64,000 nt of DNA, taken from positions 62,001 through 126,000 of the forward strand of contig KE159638.1 of NCBI GenBank assembly GCA_000403315.2, written 5' to 3'. Position 1 is the first letter of the stretch, and each line of letters opens with the position of its first letter. Origin of the DNA: Lachnospiraceae bacterium A2 (GTDB lineage: Bacteria; Bacillota; Clostridia; Lachnospirales; Lachnospiraceae). Positions 49,831-61,959 of the stretch are shown here, piece by piece. The translations under genes were made by a program, and so were the position numbers. The notes under the pieces are model-generated. The model worked only from the letters and a program-made list of their open reading frames with translations, had not been told where the DNA came from and made no database searches.

Positions 49831-50830
49831 GACGCTGGAGTGGATTATGGGGCAGTCCGAGCATGGGCTTTACCTTGTAGTGGCAGAGGAAGAAGCGCAG
49901 GAAGAAATTGCGGCAGGCTGCCAGGAAAAAGGGGCTGGGGTGTATGATTATAAACTGGATTTTGGGAGATATTCTTTCCATGCATTGCAGGAAAAGCTGG
50001 GATTTTTCGAAAATGCCAGCACCATATTGATTGTAAATTTCCAGCTTGCCATACAGACGGAGGAAGATTTGGCGCGCCTTAATTTTAGCAGGGATATGCT
50101 GGCAGGTTTGGGAAAAAACCTGATTTTCCTTACAACCCAATGCGGGGACAATAAGTTAGCGGTAGGGGCGTATGATTTTTATTCTTTTTTAAAGCTCCGG
50201 ATCCTGTTTGGGGAACCAGTGCAGGAAGGGGAAAAAGAAGATGCTTTTTTGTCTTTGGGGACAAATGGGCCAACAGATGAAGATATGTTATGCAGAAACA
50301 GAAAAGACGGGATGGGGGCAGGCAGCCAACGGAATGCTTGTGGCAAGGATGGGAAAGCGGAGCTTGGGATCCGCAGGAAACAGGTGGAACTGGAAGAAGC
50401 ATATATTTCCATAGGCAAGGCCGCCGTAAGCCTGGAAAACAGGAATTTTCAGCAGGCCAAACGGCTGCTGGCCTATAGCCTGGAAATCATGGAACAGCAG
50501 TTTGAACCGGGTTACCCAGAATTAGCGCGCCCTTACCATTTGATGGGACAGGTTTCTGAAAAACTGGGAGAATACCAGCAGGCAGAAGCATATTTCAAAA
50601 AAGCCTTGGAAATACAGGAAACAGCGGAGCCAGAACACCCGGAAACCGCACAGTATTTCCACAGGCTTTCTCAGTTTTATGAGGTGCAGGGCAAATATGG
50701 GGAGGCAGAACCTTTCTGCCAGAAAGCTTTTTCCATATACAAAAATGCTATGGGGGACGGCTACCCAGGCACTTTAGCGGCCAAGGAAAGCCTTGGGCGG
50801 CTGCATAAAAAAATGGGGATAAAAAAATAA
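49808..50830 (+). CDS. TPR-repeat protein paired with the AAA+ ATPase
   Basis: 340 residues (ATG 49802 is also possible). The N-terminal ~130 residues (SEHGLYLVVAEEEAQEEI..STILIVNFQLAIQTEEDLARLNFSRDMLAGLGKNLIFLTTQCGDNKLAVGAYDFYSFLKLRILF) look like a degenerate NTPase fold without a P-loop (inactive-STAND type). The C-terminal ~150 residues are TPRs (AEAYFKKALEIQETAEPEHPETAQYFHRLSQFYEVQGKYGEAEPFCQKAFSIYKNA). It overlaps the ATPase by about 23 bases. A linker with low-complexity charge joins the parts. Its role is likely binding and sensing with the ATPase. Confidence 0.82.
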   Translation: MDQQEEYRTLEWIMGQSEHGLYLVVAEEEAQEEIAAGCQEKGAGVYDYKLDFGRYSFHALQEKLGFFENASTILIVNFQLAIQTEEDLARLNFSRDMLAGLGKNLIFLTTQCGDNKLAVGAYDFYSFLKLRILFGEPVQEGEKEDAFLSLGTNGPTDEDMLCRNRKDGMGAGSQRNACGKDGKAELGIRRKQVELEEAYISIGKAAVSLENRNFQQAKRLLAYSLEIMEQQFEPGYPELARPYHLMGQVSEKLGEYQQAEAYFKKALEIQETAEPEHPETAQYFHRLSQFYEVQGKYGEAEPFCQKAFSIYKNAMGDGYPGTLAAKESLGRLHKKMGIKK

Positions 50831-50921
50831 AATAGTTTTGATAGATTCCTTCTTTGCCATCCGTAATAATAAGTGTAAGACGAAACAAGCCGGCGCGCAG
50901 GTTTGGAAAAGAGGATAATTT

Positions 50922-51473
50922 ATGAAGATAGGAGAAAAAAATTATATTCAGCAATTACAATTGCACAATGAAAAAGCCCTCATGTATGTTATCGATAAAT
51001 ATGGCGGCCTGCTGACGGCAGTGATCCGCAAACATCTTTTTAGCCTGCCGGAGCGTCAGGAAGAATGCTTTGACGATGTGCTCCTGAAGATCTGGCAAAA
51101 TATTGCTGACTTTGACGGGAGCAAAAATTCCTTTAAGAACTGGGCGGCCGCCATTGCAAGGTACCGGGCAATCGATTACCTGCGCCAATACCAGAGGGAA
51201 CTGGTAACGGTAAACATTGAGGATACAGCTATTGCCCAAGAGGACAGCCAGCTTGCCGGGATGATAGAAAGGGAGATTTCCGAGGAAACCCAGCGGATGC
51301 TTGGATGCTTGAAACCTCTGGACCAGGAATTGTTTATGAAGTTATATGTGGAAGAAAAGACAATGGAACAGGTGAGCGAAGAAACAGGAATGAAAAAAGA
51401 GGTCATTTATAACCGCATTTCCAGAGGGAAACATAAAATCCGCAGGCAGTACAAAGCAGAAAGAGGTGTGTAG
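50922..51473 (+). CDS. ECF-type RNA polymerase sigma factor
   Basis: 183 residues. Region 2: ALMYVIDKYGGLLTAVIRKHLFSLPERQEECFDDVLLKIWQNIADFDGSKNSFKNWAAAIARYRAIDYLRQYQRE. Region 4: LKPLDQELFMKLYVEEKTMEQVSEETGMKKEVIYNRISRGKHKIRRQY. It lies directly before a DUF4179 membrane protein, a typical sigma/anti-sigma pair of Firmicutes. The ATG follows AGAGGATAATT. Unlike the sigma at 13797, it has no basic tail. Confidence 0.9.
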   Translation: MKIGEKNYIQQLQLHNEKALMYVIDKYGGLLTAVIRKHLFSLPERQEECFDDVLLKIWQNIADFDGSKNSFKNWAAAIARYRAIDYLRQYQRELVTVNIEDTAIAQEDSQLAGMIEREISEETQRMLGCLKPLDQELFMKLYVEEKTMEQVSEETGMKKEVIYNRISRGKHKIRRQYKAERGV

Positions 51474-51474
51474 C

Positions 51475-52656
51475 ATGGAAAAAAATATTTACGGGTTACT
51501 GAATGAGGTAAAAACTGATTTTAACGAATATGAAAAAATAGAATTATCCTCCCAAGAGAAAGAGATGCATAAACAGAGAATTTTGATGGAGGTAAAAAGG
51601 ATGGAAAAAAGGAAACGGAATAAAAAAGCTAAGATGTGGAAGGCAGCGGCAGGGGCAGCGGCAGCCTGCGTCATTACCGTAGGGGCGTTCAGCATTGTAA
51701 ACCCCGTGCAGGCACAGGAACTTTTCAGCAGCGTATTTGGGAAGCTGATTGAAAGCGCCCAAGGCGAAAAATATGAGCAGGAAGACACGGAAAGATATAA
51801 GAAAATCGGGGAAAATGCAGTGGCAGTCCAGGAAGAAGTAGATAAACGCCAAGGGGAAGAAGGGTATGTGCTGACTACAGAACACGATGGCATAACCATT
51901 TCCGTATCAGACGTTTACTGCGATGGCTATGTCCTGTATTACACAACCACATTACAGACAGACCGTGAAGACATAAACAGCGCAGATGGGATTATATTGG
52001 AGAAAAAGACAGGCGAGCCTTATGATATTAGTGTCAATGGCGCACGGTTATCAGAAGTTATCCGCCCCTTTGAGAAAACTGCTGACGGAACCTTCGTGGC
52101 AATCCAGCAGATGGGCTTAATGGACCCTTATCAGGTTGAGGGGGATAAGGAAACCCCGATAGATTTAGAGCTGGAAGACAACGGTACCCTGGTCGTGGAC
52201 TGGACAGTACGGGAACTGATTGGAAAGCTTTGGGATAACTGGGATGATCAGGGCGAATACCAGAGCACTGCGGACGTAACGGGGGAATGGACATTGCGGT
52301 TCCCGGTAACGGTTGACAAATCCCAGAATGAAACCTTCGATATTAATAAAGAAGAAAATGGAATTTTAGTAAAACGCGGCATTAAGACAAAGGTAGGCCT
52401 TATCCTTGAAGTGGAACTGCCGGATTTCAGGCAGGAACCTTATAATGACAAATATAATGACCCGGAAATGGGCATCAAGGGCAGCGACGGGAAATACATC
52501 CAGTGGCTGAGCCAGAAGGCCGACCTCAGGGAAGATGGTACAAGCACCGCCCAGATTATGGTTCTCTATGACGGCCAGAAAGACCTGTCCTTCTGCGTAA
52601 CCACAAGGGATGAAGACCAAATCAAAATTGCGGATATTGCCTTCCAGGTGCCTTAA
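51475..52656 (+). CDS. DUF4179 membrane protein, probable anti-sigma factor
   Basis: 393 residues, start 51475 one base after the sigma stop. Cytoplasmic N-terminal region (NIYGLLNEVKTDFNEYEKIELSSQEKEMHKQRILMEVKRM), one membrane span at about 54-76 (MWKAAAGAAAACVITVGAFSIV), then an extracellular beta-rich DUF4179 region (residues ~80-393, including DGITISVSDVYCDGYVLYYTT). Anti-sigmas of this type hold their sigma at the membrane until a signal arrives outside. No catalytic motif is seen. Confidence 0.87.
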   Translation: MEKNIYGLLNEVKTDFNEYEKIELSSQEKEMHKQRILMEVKRMEKRKRNKKAKMWKAAAGAAAACVITVGAFSIVNPVQAQELFSSVFGKLIESAQGEKYEQEDTERYKKIGENAVAVQEEVDKRQGEEGYVLTTEHDGITISVSDVYCDGYVLYYTTTLQTDREDINSADGIILEKKTGEPYDISVNGARLSEVIRPFEKTADGTFVAIQQMGLMDPYQVEGDKETPIDLELEDNGTLVVDWTVRELIGKLWDNWDDQGEYQSTADVTGEWTLRFPVTVDKSQNETFDINKEENGILVKRGIKTKVGLILEVELPDFRQEPYNDKYNDPEMGIKGSDGKYIQWLSQKADLREDGTSTAQIMVLYDGQKDLSFCVTTRDEDQIKIADIAFQVP

Positions 52657-52709
52657 TGGAAAATACATTGCGAAACATCCGGTAGTTTTCAGGCATGGCT
52701 TAACATAGC

Positions 52710-52749
52710 AACAAGTTCCCTTCCGCCTTTGGCGGAGAGGGAACTTGTT
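52710..52749. terminator. Long perfect-arm hairpin after the DUF4179 gene
   Basis: AACAAGTTCCCTTCCGCC (52710-52727) pairs with the complement at 52731-52749 (a TTT loop, one bulge). No long T-run follows; the flank carries TCTTATAGAAAGG, a fragment of the ATTCTATAGGAAAG repeat. It probably terminates the sigma/anti-sigma transcript. Otherwise 52657-52985 holds only the rpoB promoter. Confidence 0.65.
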
Positions 52750-52837
52750 ATCTTATAGAAAGGATTTTGTCTGCTTTGCTTTTTGTTAGGGCAGGCAATC
52801 CTCCTTCCCATGTAAGAAAATTTTCCCAAAAAAATCC

Positions 52838-52867
52838 TTGACATGCAATCTGCATTTATGCTATCAT
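52838..52867 (+). promoter_or_regulatory. Promoter of rpoBC
   Basis: TTGACA (52838-52843), 18-base spacer, TATCAT (52862-52867), 119 bases before rpoB. An own promoter is expected because the usual link to rplL is broken. Confidence 0.82.
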
Positions 52868-52985
52868 ATAGGGTGCACTATTGTGATAAGGTGTGCTTAT
52901 TATAATTATTCGCAGATTATCAATAGAAAGCGTACTCTATAAACGATTGATTGTTGTAAATAAGAAAACGAGAGGTGAAACGTCA

Positions 52986-55900
52986 ATGGAGAAAAACAGA
53001 ATACGTCCGATTAAAGCAGGAAAAAGCGTTCGTATGAGTTACTCGCGACAAAAGGAAGTATTAGAAATGCCGAATCTGATTGAGGTTCAGAAGAATTCCT
53101 ACAACTGGTTCATCAATGAAGGGCTGAAAGAAGTATTTGCTGATATTTCTCCCATCGCGGATTACAGCGGGCAGTTAAGCCTGGAATTCGTTGATTTTAC
53201 ATTGTGTGAAAAAGACGTGAAATATTCCATCGAAGAATGTAAAGAACGGGACGCAACTTATGCTGCCCCCTTAAAAGTAAGGGTTCGGTTCTACAACAAA
53301 GAAGCAGTTGAAGAAGTCAAGGATTATGAAATCTTCATGGGCGATTTACCACTTATGACAGAAACAGGAACCTTCGTTATCAACGGGGCAGAGCGTGTTA
53401 TCGTCAGCCAGTTGGTACGTTCTCCTGGCATATATTATGGAATTGCACACGATAAAGTGGGTAAAACATTATATTCCTGCACTGTAATCCCCAACCGTGG
53501 CGCATGGTTGGAATATGAAACAGACTCCAATGACGTTTTCTATGTACGTGTGGACAGAACCAGGAAAGTCCCGGTTACCGTTTTAGTCCGTGCATTGGGC
53601 ATCGGAACCAATCAGGAAATCCTTGATTTGTTCGGGGAAGAGCCCAAGATTATTGCAAGCTTCGGCAAGGACGTTGCAACTAATTATCAGGAAGGCCTTT
53701 TGGAATTATATAAGAAAATCCGCCCAGGCGAGCCTCTCACAGTGGAAAGTGCAGAGAGCTTAATTAACGCGATGTTTTTTGACCCAAGGCGTTATGACCT
53801 TGCAAAAGTGGGCCGGTATAAATTTAATAAAAAACTCTCCCTCCGGAACCGTATTCACGGACAGGTCCTTGCGGAAGACGTGGTAGACATTTCCACAGGG
53901 GAGATTATTGCAGAACAAGGCGCAATTGTCAGCCGGGAGCTGGCAGATGATATCCAGAATGCGGCTGTCCCCTATGTATGGATTCAGGGGGAAGAACGCA
54001 ATATTAAGGTACTGTCCAACCTGATGGTGGATATTACCCATTATGTAGACATGGATGCGCAGGAAGCAAAGAAGCTGGGCATTACCGAGTTGGTATATTA
54101 CCCTGTTTTGGAAACGATTTTAACAGAAAATGAAACGCTCGACGACATTAAGGCCGCTGTGCGCCGGGATGCAGTAGATTTGATCCCGAAGCATATTACA
54201 AGGGAAGATATCCTTGCATCCATTAATTATAACATGCATTTGGAATATGGCCTTGGAAATGACGACGATATTGACCATTTGGGCAACCGCCGTATCCGTG
54301 CGGTAGGGGAGCTGCTCCAGAACCAGTACCGCATTGGCCTTTCCAGGATGGAACGGGTGGTGCGGGAACGCATGACAACGCAGGATTTGGAAGGGATTTC
54401 TCCCCAGAGCCTGATTAATATTAAGCCGGTGACTGCTGCGGTAAAAGAATTTTTCGGTTCTTCCCAGCTTTCCCAGTTTATGGACCAGAACAACCCTCTG
54501 GGTGAGCTGACCCACAAGCGGCGTCTTTCTGCATTAGGCCCCGGCGGGCTTTCCAGGGACCGTGCCGGGTTTGAGGTGCGTGACGTGCATTATTCCCATT
54601 ATGGAAGGATGTGCCCCATTGAAACCCCTGAAGGGCCAAACATTGGCTTGATTAACTCCCTTGCAACTTATGCAAGGATTAACGATTATGGCTTTGTGGA
54701 AGCGCCATACCGTAAAATAGATAAGTCTGACCCAAAGAATCCACGGGTAACGGACCAGGTTGTTTATATGACGGCGGACGAGGAAGACAATTACCATGTG
54801 GCGCAGGCGAATGAAGCCCTGGACGCAGACGGGCATTTTGTAAGGAATTCCGTTTCCGGCCGCTACCGGGAAGAAACGCAGGAATATGAGAAAACCATGT
54901 TTGATTACATGGACGTTTCCCCGAAAATGGTATTTTCCGTGGCAACGGCGCTGATTCCGTTCCTGGAAAATGACGATGCGAACCGTGCGCTGATGGGTTC
55001 CAACATGCAGCGTCAGGCTGTGCCCCTTCTGACAACAGAAGCTCCCGCCGTAGGGACCGGGATGGAAACAAAAGCGGCTGTGGACTCCGGCGTCTGTGTA
55101 GTTGCAAAACACTCCGGCGTTGTGGAGCGTTCCGTTTCCAATGAAATAACCATACGGACGGACGAGGGCAAACGGGAAGTTTATAAGCTGACAAAGTTTT
55201 CCCGGAGCAACCAGTCCAACTGCTATAACCAAAGGCCTATTGTCTATAAAGGGGATAAAGTAGAAGCAGGGCAGGTAATTGCAGACGGCCCTTCCACATC
55301 CAAAGGGGAGCTTGCCCTGGGGAAAAACCCGCTGATCGGGTTTATGACCTGGGAAGGCTACAATTACGAGGATGCGGTATTATTAAGTGAAAGGCTGGTG
55401 CAGGAGGACGTGTATACCTCCGTGCACATTGAAGAATATGAAGCAGAAGCCCGTGACACCAAATTAGGGCCGGAAGAAATTACAAGGGACGTTCCCGGCG
55501 TGGGCGACGATGCCCTGAAGGATTTGGATGAACGCGGGATTATCCGCATTGGCGCGGAGGTACGTGCCGGCGATATTTTGGTGGGCAAGGTAACGCCAAA
55601 GGGAGAAACGGAGCTGACGGCAGAGGAACGGCTTCTGCGTGCGATTTTCGGTGAAAAGGCAAGGGAAGTCCGGGACACTTCCCTGAAAGTGCCCCACGGG
55701 GAGTATGGGATTGTAGTGGACGCCAAAGTATTTACAAGGGAAAATGGGGATGAGCTTTCTCCCGGCGTAAATCAGGCCGTGCGCATTTACATTGCCCAGA
55801 AACGTAAGATTTCCGTAGGGGACAAAATGGCAGGCCGCCATGGGAACAAGGGTGTGGTTTCCCGTGTGCTCCCAGTGGAAGATATGCCTTTCCTGCCCAA

Positions 55901-56855
55901 CGGCAGGCCGCTGGATATTGTGCTGAACCCCTTGGGCGTGCCTTCCCGTATGAATATTGGGCAGGTATTGGAAATTCATTTAAGCCTTGCGGCAAAAGCC
56001 CTTGGGTTTAACATTGCGACCCCGGTATTTGACGGCGCAAGGGAAGATGACATTATGGACACCCTGGATTTGGCAAACGATTACGTGAACCTGCCCTGGG
56101 AAGAATTTGAAGCAAAACACAAGGAAGAACTCCTTCCGGAAGTGGTAGAATATCTGTATGAAAACCGGGACCACCGGGAAGTATGGAAAGGGGTGCCCCT
56201 TTCCCGGGACGGAAAAGTAAGGCTGCGGGACGGGAGGACAGGGGAATATTTTGACAGCCCTGTTACCATTGGCCACATGCATTATTTGAAGCTGCACCAT
56301 TTGGTAGACGATAAAATCCATGCCCGCTCTACCGGCCCCTACTCACTGGTAACCCAGCAGCCATTAGGCGGCAAGGCCCAGTTCGGCGGCCAGCGGTTCG
56401 GCGAGATGGAGGTATGGGCGCTGGAGGCATATGGGGCATCCTATACTTTGCAGGAAATCCTTACGGTGAAGTCCGACGACGTCATTGGCCGTGTCAAGAC
56501 GTATGAAGCGATTATTAAGGGCGATAATATCCCAGAACCGGGTATCCCAGAATCCTTTAAGGTGCTTTTGAAGGAACTGCAGTCCCTTGGGCTGGATGTA
56601 AAGGTTTTGGATGAAAACAGGGAAGAAGTGGAACTGATGGAAACCAGCGAATATGGCAATACCGATTTGAATTCCGTTATCTCAGGGGACCGGAACTTTG
56701 CCTTTGAGGAGGAGGAATCCTTTGGGGCAATGGGCTTCAGCAAGCAGGAATTCAGCGAGGAAGATGAAGAACTGGTAGACATTGAGGAAGACGAAGAAGA
56801 AGCATTAGAATTAGAGGACGATTTCGCTGGCTATGACGATGTTCTCGATGAATAG
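52986..56855 (+). CDS. rpoB: DNA-directed RNA polymerase subunit beta
   Basis: 1289 residues. ATG 52986 after GAGAGGTGAAA; upstream in-frame extension is not conserved. The rifampicin-binding region reads [31 protein letters not shown], so the Asp, His and Ser positions tied to resistance are the susceptible types. [13 protein letters not shown] (active site) and [24 protein letters not shown] are intact. The end is acidic ([23 protein letters not shown]), typical of Clostridia. rpoC follows 41 bases later. Confidence 0.98.
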   Translation: MEKNRIRPIKAGKSVRMSYSRQKEVLEMPNLIEVQKNSYNWFINEGLKEVFADISPIADYSGQLSLEFVDFTLCEKDVKYSIEECKERDATYAAPLKVRVRFYNKEAVEEVKDYEIFMGDLPLMTETGTFVINGAERVIVSQLVRSPGIYYGIAHDKVGKTLYSCTVIPNRGAWLEYETDSNDVFYVRVDRTRKVPVTVLVRALGIGTNQEILDLFGEEPKIIASFGKDVATNYQEGLLELYKKIRPGEPLTVESAESLINAMFFDPRRYDLAKVGRYKFNKKLSLRNRIHGQVLAEDVVDISTGEIIAEQGAIVSRELADDIQNAAVPYVWIQGEERNIKVLSNLMVDITHYVDMDAQEAKKLGITELVYYPVLETILTENETLDDIKAAVRRDAVDLIPKHITREDILASINYNMHLEYGLGNDDDIDHLGNRRIRAVGELLQNQYRIGLSRMERVVRERMTTQDLEGISPQSLINIKPVTAAVKEFFGSSQLSQFMDQNNPLGELTHKRRLSALGPGGLSRDRAGFEVRDVHYSHYGRMCPIETPEGPNIGLINSLATYARINDYGFVEAPYRKIDKSDPKNPRVTDQVVYMTADEEDNYHVAQANEALDADGHFVRNSVSGRYREETQEYEKTMFDYMDVSPKMVFSVATALIPFLENDDANRALMGSNMQRQAVPLLTTEAPAVGTGMETKAAVDSGVCVVAKHSGVVERSVSNEITIRTDEGKREVYKLTKFSRSNQSNCYNQRPIVYKGDKVEAGQVIADGPSTSKGELALGKNPLIGFMTWEGYNYEDAVLLSERLVQEDVYTSVHIEEYEAEARDTKLGPEEITRDVPGVGDDALKDLDERGIIRIGAEVRAGDILVGKVTPKGETELTAEERLLRAIFGEKAREVRDTSLKVPHGEYGIVVDAKVFTRENGDELSPGVNQAVRIYIAQKRKISVGDKMAGRHGNKGVVSRVLPVEDMPFLPNGRPLDIVLNPLGVPSRMNIGQVLEIHLSLAAKALGFNIATPVFDGAREDDIMDTLDLANDYVNLPWEEFEAKHKEELLPEVVEYLYENRDHREVWKGVPLSRDGKVRLRDGRTGEYFDSPVTIGHMHYLKLHHLVDDKIHARSTGPYSLVTQQPLGGKAQFGGQRFGEMEVWALEAYGASYTLQEILTVKSDDVIGRVKTYEAIIKGDNIPEPGIPESFKVLLKELQSLGLDVKVLDENREEVELMETSEYGNTDLNSVISGDRNFAFEEEESFGAMGFSKQEFSEEDEELVDIEEDEEEALELEDDFAGYDDVLDE

Positions 56856-56896
56856 CCAGATATCCTGCAAGGGAATTGAGGAAGGGAGAGTCACGT

Positions 56897-59800
56897 ATGC
56901 CAGAAATGAATAAAGAAAAATACCAGCCAATCACCTTTGACGCCATTAAGATTGGGCTGGCGTCACCTGAAAAGATAAGGGAATGGTCCCGGGGAGAGGT
57001 AAAGAAGCCCGAAACCATTAACTATAGAACCCTGAAACCGGAAAAGGACGGCCTGTTCTGTGAAAAGATTTTCGGGCCCAGCAAGGACTGGGAGTGCCAT
57101 TGCGGCAAATATAAGAAAATCCGCTACAAAGGCGTAGTCTGTGACAGGTGCGGCGTGGAAATAACAAAGGCAAGCGTCCGCAGGGAGCGCATGGGGCACA
57201 TTGAACTGGCTGCCCCTGTTTCCCATATTTGGTATTTTAAGGGAATCCCGAGCCGGATGGGGTTAATTCTTGATTTATCCCCACGGACGCTGGAAAAGGT
57301 GCTGTATTTTGCTTCCTATATTGTATTGGACAGAGGAACCAGCGATTTGCAGTATAAGCAGGTGCTTTCCGAAGCGGAATACCAGGAAGCACGGGAAAAG
57401 TACGGCAGTGATTTCCGGGTAGGGATGGGGGCAGAATCCATCAAGGAACTCTTGGAATCTATTGATTTGGAAAAAGACGCGGTGGAGCTTAAGACAGCCT
57501 TAAAAGATGCTACAGGGCAGAAGCGGGCAAGGATTATCAAACGCCTGGAAGTTGTGGAAGCATTCCGCGGCTCCGGGAACCGGCCAGAGTGGATGATTAT
57601 GGACGTGATCCCCGTTATTCCGCCGGATTTGCGTCCTATGGTGCAGTTAGACGGGGGACGGTTTGCAACCTCAGACTTGAATGATCTGTACCGCAGGATT
57701 ATCAACCGGAACAACCGCCTGCGCAGGCTGCTGGAATTAGGCGCGCCGGATATTATTGTAAGGAATGAAAAGCGGATGCTGCAGGAGGCAGTGGACGCAT
57801 TGATAGATAATGGCAGGAGGGGTCGCCCAGTAACCGGGCCCGGGAACCGTGCACTGAAATCCCTGTCTGACATGCTGAAAGGGAAATCCGGGCGTTTCCG
57901 CCAGAACCTTTTAGGGAAACGTGTGGACTATTCTGGGCGTTCTGTTATTGTGGTAGGGCCGGAACTGAAAATTTACCAGTGCGGCCTGCCAAAAGAAATG
58001 GCAATTGAGCTGTTCAAGCCTTTTGTAATGAAGGAATTAGTCTGCAACGGGACAGCCCACAATATTAAGAGCGCAAAGAAAATGGTAGAACGGCTCCAGT
58101 CCGAGGTATGGGACGTTTTGGAGGAGGTTATCAAGGAACATCCTGTGATGCTGAACCGCGCCCCCACCCTCCACAGGCTGGGGATTCAGGCTTTTGAGCC
58201 GATTCTGGTGGAAGGCAAGGCCATTAAGCTGCATCCATTGGTATGTACCGCATTTAACGCAGACTTTGACGGGGACCAGATGGCTGTCCACCTTCCATTG
58301 TCCGTGGAGGCCCAATCCGAATGCCGGTTCCTGCTGCTGTCCCCCAATAACCTGTTAAAGCCCTCTGACGGCGGCCCGGTGGCAGTGCCTTCACAGGATA
58401 TGGTTCTTGGCATTTACTATCTGACGCAGGAAAGGCCGGGGGCATTAGGGGAAGGGAAATGCTTTAAGAATGTAAATGAAGCTATCCTGGCTTATGAAAA
58501 CGATTCCCTGACCCTGCATTCCAGAATTAAAGTCCGCATTACCAAGGCAATGCCAGGTGGGGAACAGATTAGCGGGAATGTGGAATCTACGCTGGGGCGT
58601 TTTATTTTCAATGAGATACTCCCGCAGGATTTGGGCTTTGTGGACAGGACGAACCCGGAAGACGCCCTGAAACTGGAAATTGATTTCCATGTGGGCAAAA
58701 AGGGCCTGAAACAGATTTTGGAAAAAGTTATCAATATCCATGGCGCTACAAGGACAGCCGAGGTGCTGGATGATATCAAATCCATGGGATATAAATATTC
58801 CACAAGGGCGGCTATGACTGTGTCCATTTCCGATATGACTGTGCCGGAAAAGAAGCCCGCGTTGATTAAAAACGCGCAGGATACCGTGGATAAAATTACA
58901 AGGAACTACAAGCGTGGCCTGATTACCGAGGAAGAACGTTACAAAGAAGTAGTAGAAACATGGAAGGAAACCGACGATATCCTGACAAAAGAGCTGCTGG
59001 GCGGCCTGGATAAATACAATAACATTTATATGATGGCGGATTCCGGGGCCCGTGGTTCTGATAAGCAGATTAAGCAGCTTGCAGGGATGCGCGGCCTGAT
59101 GGCAGATACGACTGGGCGTACCATTGAGTTGCCTATTAAGTCAAATTTCCGTGAAGGCTTGGATGTTTTGGAATACTTTATGTCTGCACATGGGGCGCGG
59201 AAAGGGCTTTCCGATACGGCGCTGCGTACCGCAGACTCCGGTTACCTGACAAGGCGTCTGGTGGATGTTTCCCAGGAGCTGATTATCCGTGACATTGACT
59301 GCTGCGAGGGGAAAGAAGCCCCAGGCATGTATGTGAAAGCATTTATGGATGGCAAAGAGGAAATTGAAAGCCTGCAGGAGCGTATTACTGGGCGTTTTGC
59401 CTGCGAGGATATCTGCGATGCAGAAGGCAATGTGCTGGTGAAGGCTAACCATATGATTACCCCCAAGCGCGCTGCCCTTGTGATGGGCAAAGGCGTAGAC
59501 AGTAAAGGGGAGCCTTTGGACAGGGTGAAAATCCGTACTGTGTTAACCTGCCGTTCCCATAACGGAATCTGCGCGAAATGCTATGGGGCAAATATGGCTA
59601 CTGGCCAAGCTGTGCAGGTAGGGGAATCCGTCGGCATTATTGCCGCACAGTCCATCGGCGAGCCAGGAACCCAGCTTACCATGCGTACCTTCCATACAGG
59701 CGGCGTTGCCGGGAACGACATTACCCAAGGTCTTCCCCGTGTGGAGGAGCTTTTTGAAGCCCGTAAGCCCAAGGGGCTTGCAATCATTACGGAATTTGCC

Positions 59801-60568
59801 GGGGTTGCCACCATCAAGGACACAAAGAAAAAGCGTGAAATCATTGTAACCAATGACGAAACCGGGGAAACCAAAGCTTACCTGATTCCTTACGGCTCCC
59901 GGATTAAGATTATGGACGGGGCAGTGCTGGAAGCTGGCGACGAGCTGACAGAGGGTAGCGTAAACCCCCATGATATCCTGAAAATCAAGGGCGTCCGCGC
60001 GGTACAGGATTATATGATTCAGGAAGTACAGCGGGTATACCGCCTGCAGGGTGTGGAAATCAACGATAAGCATATCGAAGTGATTGTACGCCAGATGTTA
60101 AAGAAAATCAGGATTGAGAATAATGGCGATTCTGAATTTCTGCCGGGTACGCTGGTGGATATCTTAGATTATGAGGACACCAACGCAAGGCTGGAGGAAG
60201 AAGGGATGGAGCCAGCAGACGGCAAGCAGGTTATGCTGGGGATTACCAAGGCATCCCTTGCCACAAATTCTTTCCTGTCTGCAGCATCCTTCCAGGAAAC
60301 TACGAAGGTCCTGACAGAGGCGGCCATCAAGGGCAAGGTAGACCCCTTAATCGGCCTGAAAGAGAATGTAATCATCGGGAAGCTGATCCCGGCCGGGACC
60401 GGAATGAAGCGTTACCGGGATATCCGGCTTTCCACCGATGTGGATGAGATGGACGACATGTTCTTTGACGAGGAAATGCTCGATTTCAGTTATATCCCAG
60501 AGGAGGACGAGGAGCTGGAAGACGAGGAATTTGAGGAAGATGAAGTGCTGTTAGAAGCAGAAGAATAA
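56897..60568 (+). CDS. rpoC: DNA-directed RNA polymerase subunit beta'
   Basis: 1223 residues. ATG 56897 follows AGGGAGAG. Zinc ribbon [20 protein letters not shown] near residue 60; the catalytic Mg loop [12 protein letters not shown] (about 458-469); trigger-loop and bridge-helix region [60 protein letters not shown]. The C-terminus is acidic ([22 protein letters not shown]). The strong terminator after it is joined to a third copy of the palindromic repeat start. Confidence 0.98.
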   Translation: MPEMNKEKYQPITFDAIKIGLASPEKIREWSRGEVKKPETINYRTLKPEKDGLFCEKIFGPSKDWECHCGKYKKIRYKGVVCDRCGVEITKASVRRERMGHIELAAPVSHIWYFKGIPSRMGLILDLSPRTLEKVLYFASYIVLDRGTSDLQYKQVLSEAEYQEAREKYGSDFRVGMGAESIKELLESIDLEKDAVELKTALKDATGQKRARIIKRLEVVEAFRGSGNRPEWMIMDVIPVIPPDLRPMVQLDGGRFATSDLNDLYRRIINRNNRLRRLLELGAPDIIVRNEKRMLQEAVDALIDNGRRGRPVTGPGNRALKSLSDMLKGKSGRFRQNLLGKRVDYSGRSVIVVGPELKIYQCGLPKEMAIELFKPFVMKELVCNGTAHNIKSAKKMVERLQSEVWDVLEEVIKEHPVMLNRAPTLHRLGIQAFEPILVEGKAIKLHPLVCTAFNADFDGDQMAVHLPLSVEAQSECRFLLLSPNNLLKPSDGGPVAVPSQDMVLGIYYLTQERPGALGEGKCFKNVNEAILAYENDSLTLHSRIKVRITKAMPGGEQISGNVESTLGRFIFNEILPQDLGFVDRTNPEDALKLEIDFHVGKKGLKQILEKVINIHGATRTAEVLDDIKSMGYKYSTRAAMTVSISDMTVPEKKPALIKNAQDTVDKITRNYKRGLITEEERYKEVVETWKETDDILTKELLGGLDKYNNIYMMADSGARGSDKQIKQLAGMRGLMADTTGRTIELPIKSNFREGLDVLEYFMSAHGARKGLSDTALRTADSGYLTRRLVDVSQELIIRDIDCCEGKEAPGMYVKAFMDGKEEIESLQERITGRFACEDICDAEGNVLVKANHMITPKRAALVMGKGVDSKGEPLDRVKIRTVLTCRSHNGICAKCYGANMATGQAVQVGESVGIIAAQSIGEPGTQLTMRTFHTGGVAGNDITQGLPRVEELFEARKPKGLAIITEFAGVATIKDTKKKREIIVTNDETGETKAYLIPYGSRIKIMDGAVLEAGDELTEGSVNPHDILKIKGVRAVQDYMIQEVQRVYRLQGVEINDKHIEVIVRQMLKKIRIENNGDSEFLPGTLVDILDYEDTNARLEEEGMEPADGKQVMLGITKASLATNSFLSAASFQETTKVLTEAAIKGKVDPLIGLKENVIIGKLIPAGTGMKRYRDIRLSTDVDEMDDMFFDEEMLDFSYIPEEDEELEDEEFEEDEVLLEAEE

Positions 60569-60575
60569 ATTTATG

Positions 60576-60616
60576 CTGCCGCATGGGAACTGGGGTATCC
60601 TGTGCGGCAGTTTTTT
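60576..60616 (+). terminator. Terminator after rpoC, joined to a repeat fragment
   Basis: CTGCCGCA (60576-60583) pairs with TGCGGCAG (60603-60610), then six T. The T-run continues as ATTCTATAGGAAA (60617-60629), the repeat start seen at 13158 and 48199; the inverted arm is decayed (TTTGTATAGAAAG). Confidence 0.88.
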
Positions 60617-60682
60617 ATTCTATAGGAAATCCTTTGGGATTTGTATAGAAAGCCAAAAATCGGGAAAAATTAGAAAAAGTCC

Positions 60683-60711
60683 TTGACATGGCGATTTTAT
60701 CCTTATATAAT
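60683..60711 (+). promoter_or_regulatory. Promoter of rpsL-rpsG-fusA
   Basis: TTGACA (60683-60688), 17-base spacer, TATAAT (60706-60711). Perfect consensus, ~53 bases before rpsL. Confidence 0.93.
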
Positions 60712-60763
60712 GATTTAGCGTGCATGTGGGTATGCACTTATATTTTTACAGGAGGTGAAAAGA

Positions 60764-61186
60764 ATGCCAACATTTAACCAGTTAGTAAGAAAAGGAAGGC
60801 AGACATCCAAAAAGAAATCTACCGCACCGGCTTTGCAGAAAGGATACAACTCCTTGAAGAAACGCCCGACGGATACTTCTGCACCCCAGAAGCGAGGTGT
60901 TTGTACCGCAGTAAAGACTGCTACTCCTAAGAAACCTAACTCTGCTCTTCGTAAAATCGCCAGAGTCCGCCTTTCCAACGGAATTGAAGTAACAAGCTAC
61001 ATTCCCGGTGAAGGCCACAACCTGCAGGAACATAGCGTTGTCCTGATCAGGGGCGGAAGGGTAAAAGACTTGCCCGGTACCAGATACCACATTATCCGTG
61101 GTACCTTAGATACCGCAGGCGTTGCAAACAGACGTCAGGCACGTTCTAAATATGGTGCAAAGAGGCCAAAAGATTCTAAGAAATAA
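60764..61186 (+). CDS. rpsL: 30S ribosomal protein S12
   Basis: 140 residues, ATG after AGGAGGTGAAA. Decoding-centre protein. [62 protein letters not shown] is standard, with the Lys residues of PKKPNS and GGRVKDLPG unchanged, so no common streptomycin-resistance change is visible. The N-terminal stretch has the family [16 protein letters not shown] basic extension. Confidence 0.98.
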   Translation: MPTFNQLVRKGRQTSKKKSTAPALQKGYNSLKKRPTDTSAPQKRGVCTAVKTATPKKPNSALRKIARVRLSNGIEVTSYIPGEGHNLQEHSVVLIRGGRVKDLPGTRYHIIRGTLDTAGVANRRQARSKYGAKRPKDSKK

Positions 61187-61322
61187 TAGGACCAGACAAT
61201 AGTATCACATGATGGTTAGTGTTGGAAACCGCGCAAGCGCACATTCTTTTTGATGCAGGGGCGCAGCCCCTTTATAGAGGACTGAATTTCCGCACGAACA
61301 CAAGAACAGTGAGTACCGTTGA

Positions 61323-61835
<513 letters not shown>

Positions 61836-61959
61836 CAGGCCGAAGATGCTTAGCCTGCGCAGAAAAGTTTTTGGTAAAATTTGTACTGTGGCAGGCTTGC
61901 AAATGCAGTATGCCCCAGAAGGCAATGCTTTTGTGTTAAGAATTTAGGAGGAAAAAACC

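Noticed and set aside
54534..55232. Long minus-strand frames opposite rpoB and rpoC
   Set aside because: They are antisense shadows of conserved coding sequence, without RBS or family motifs.
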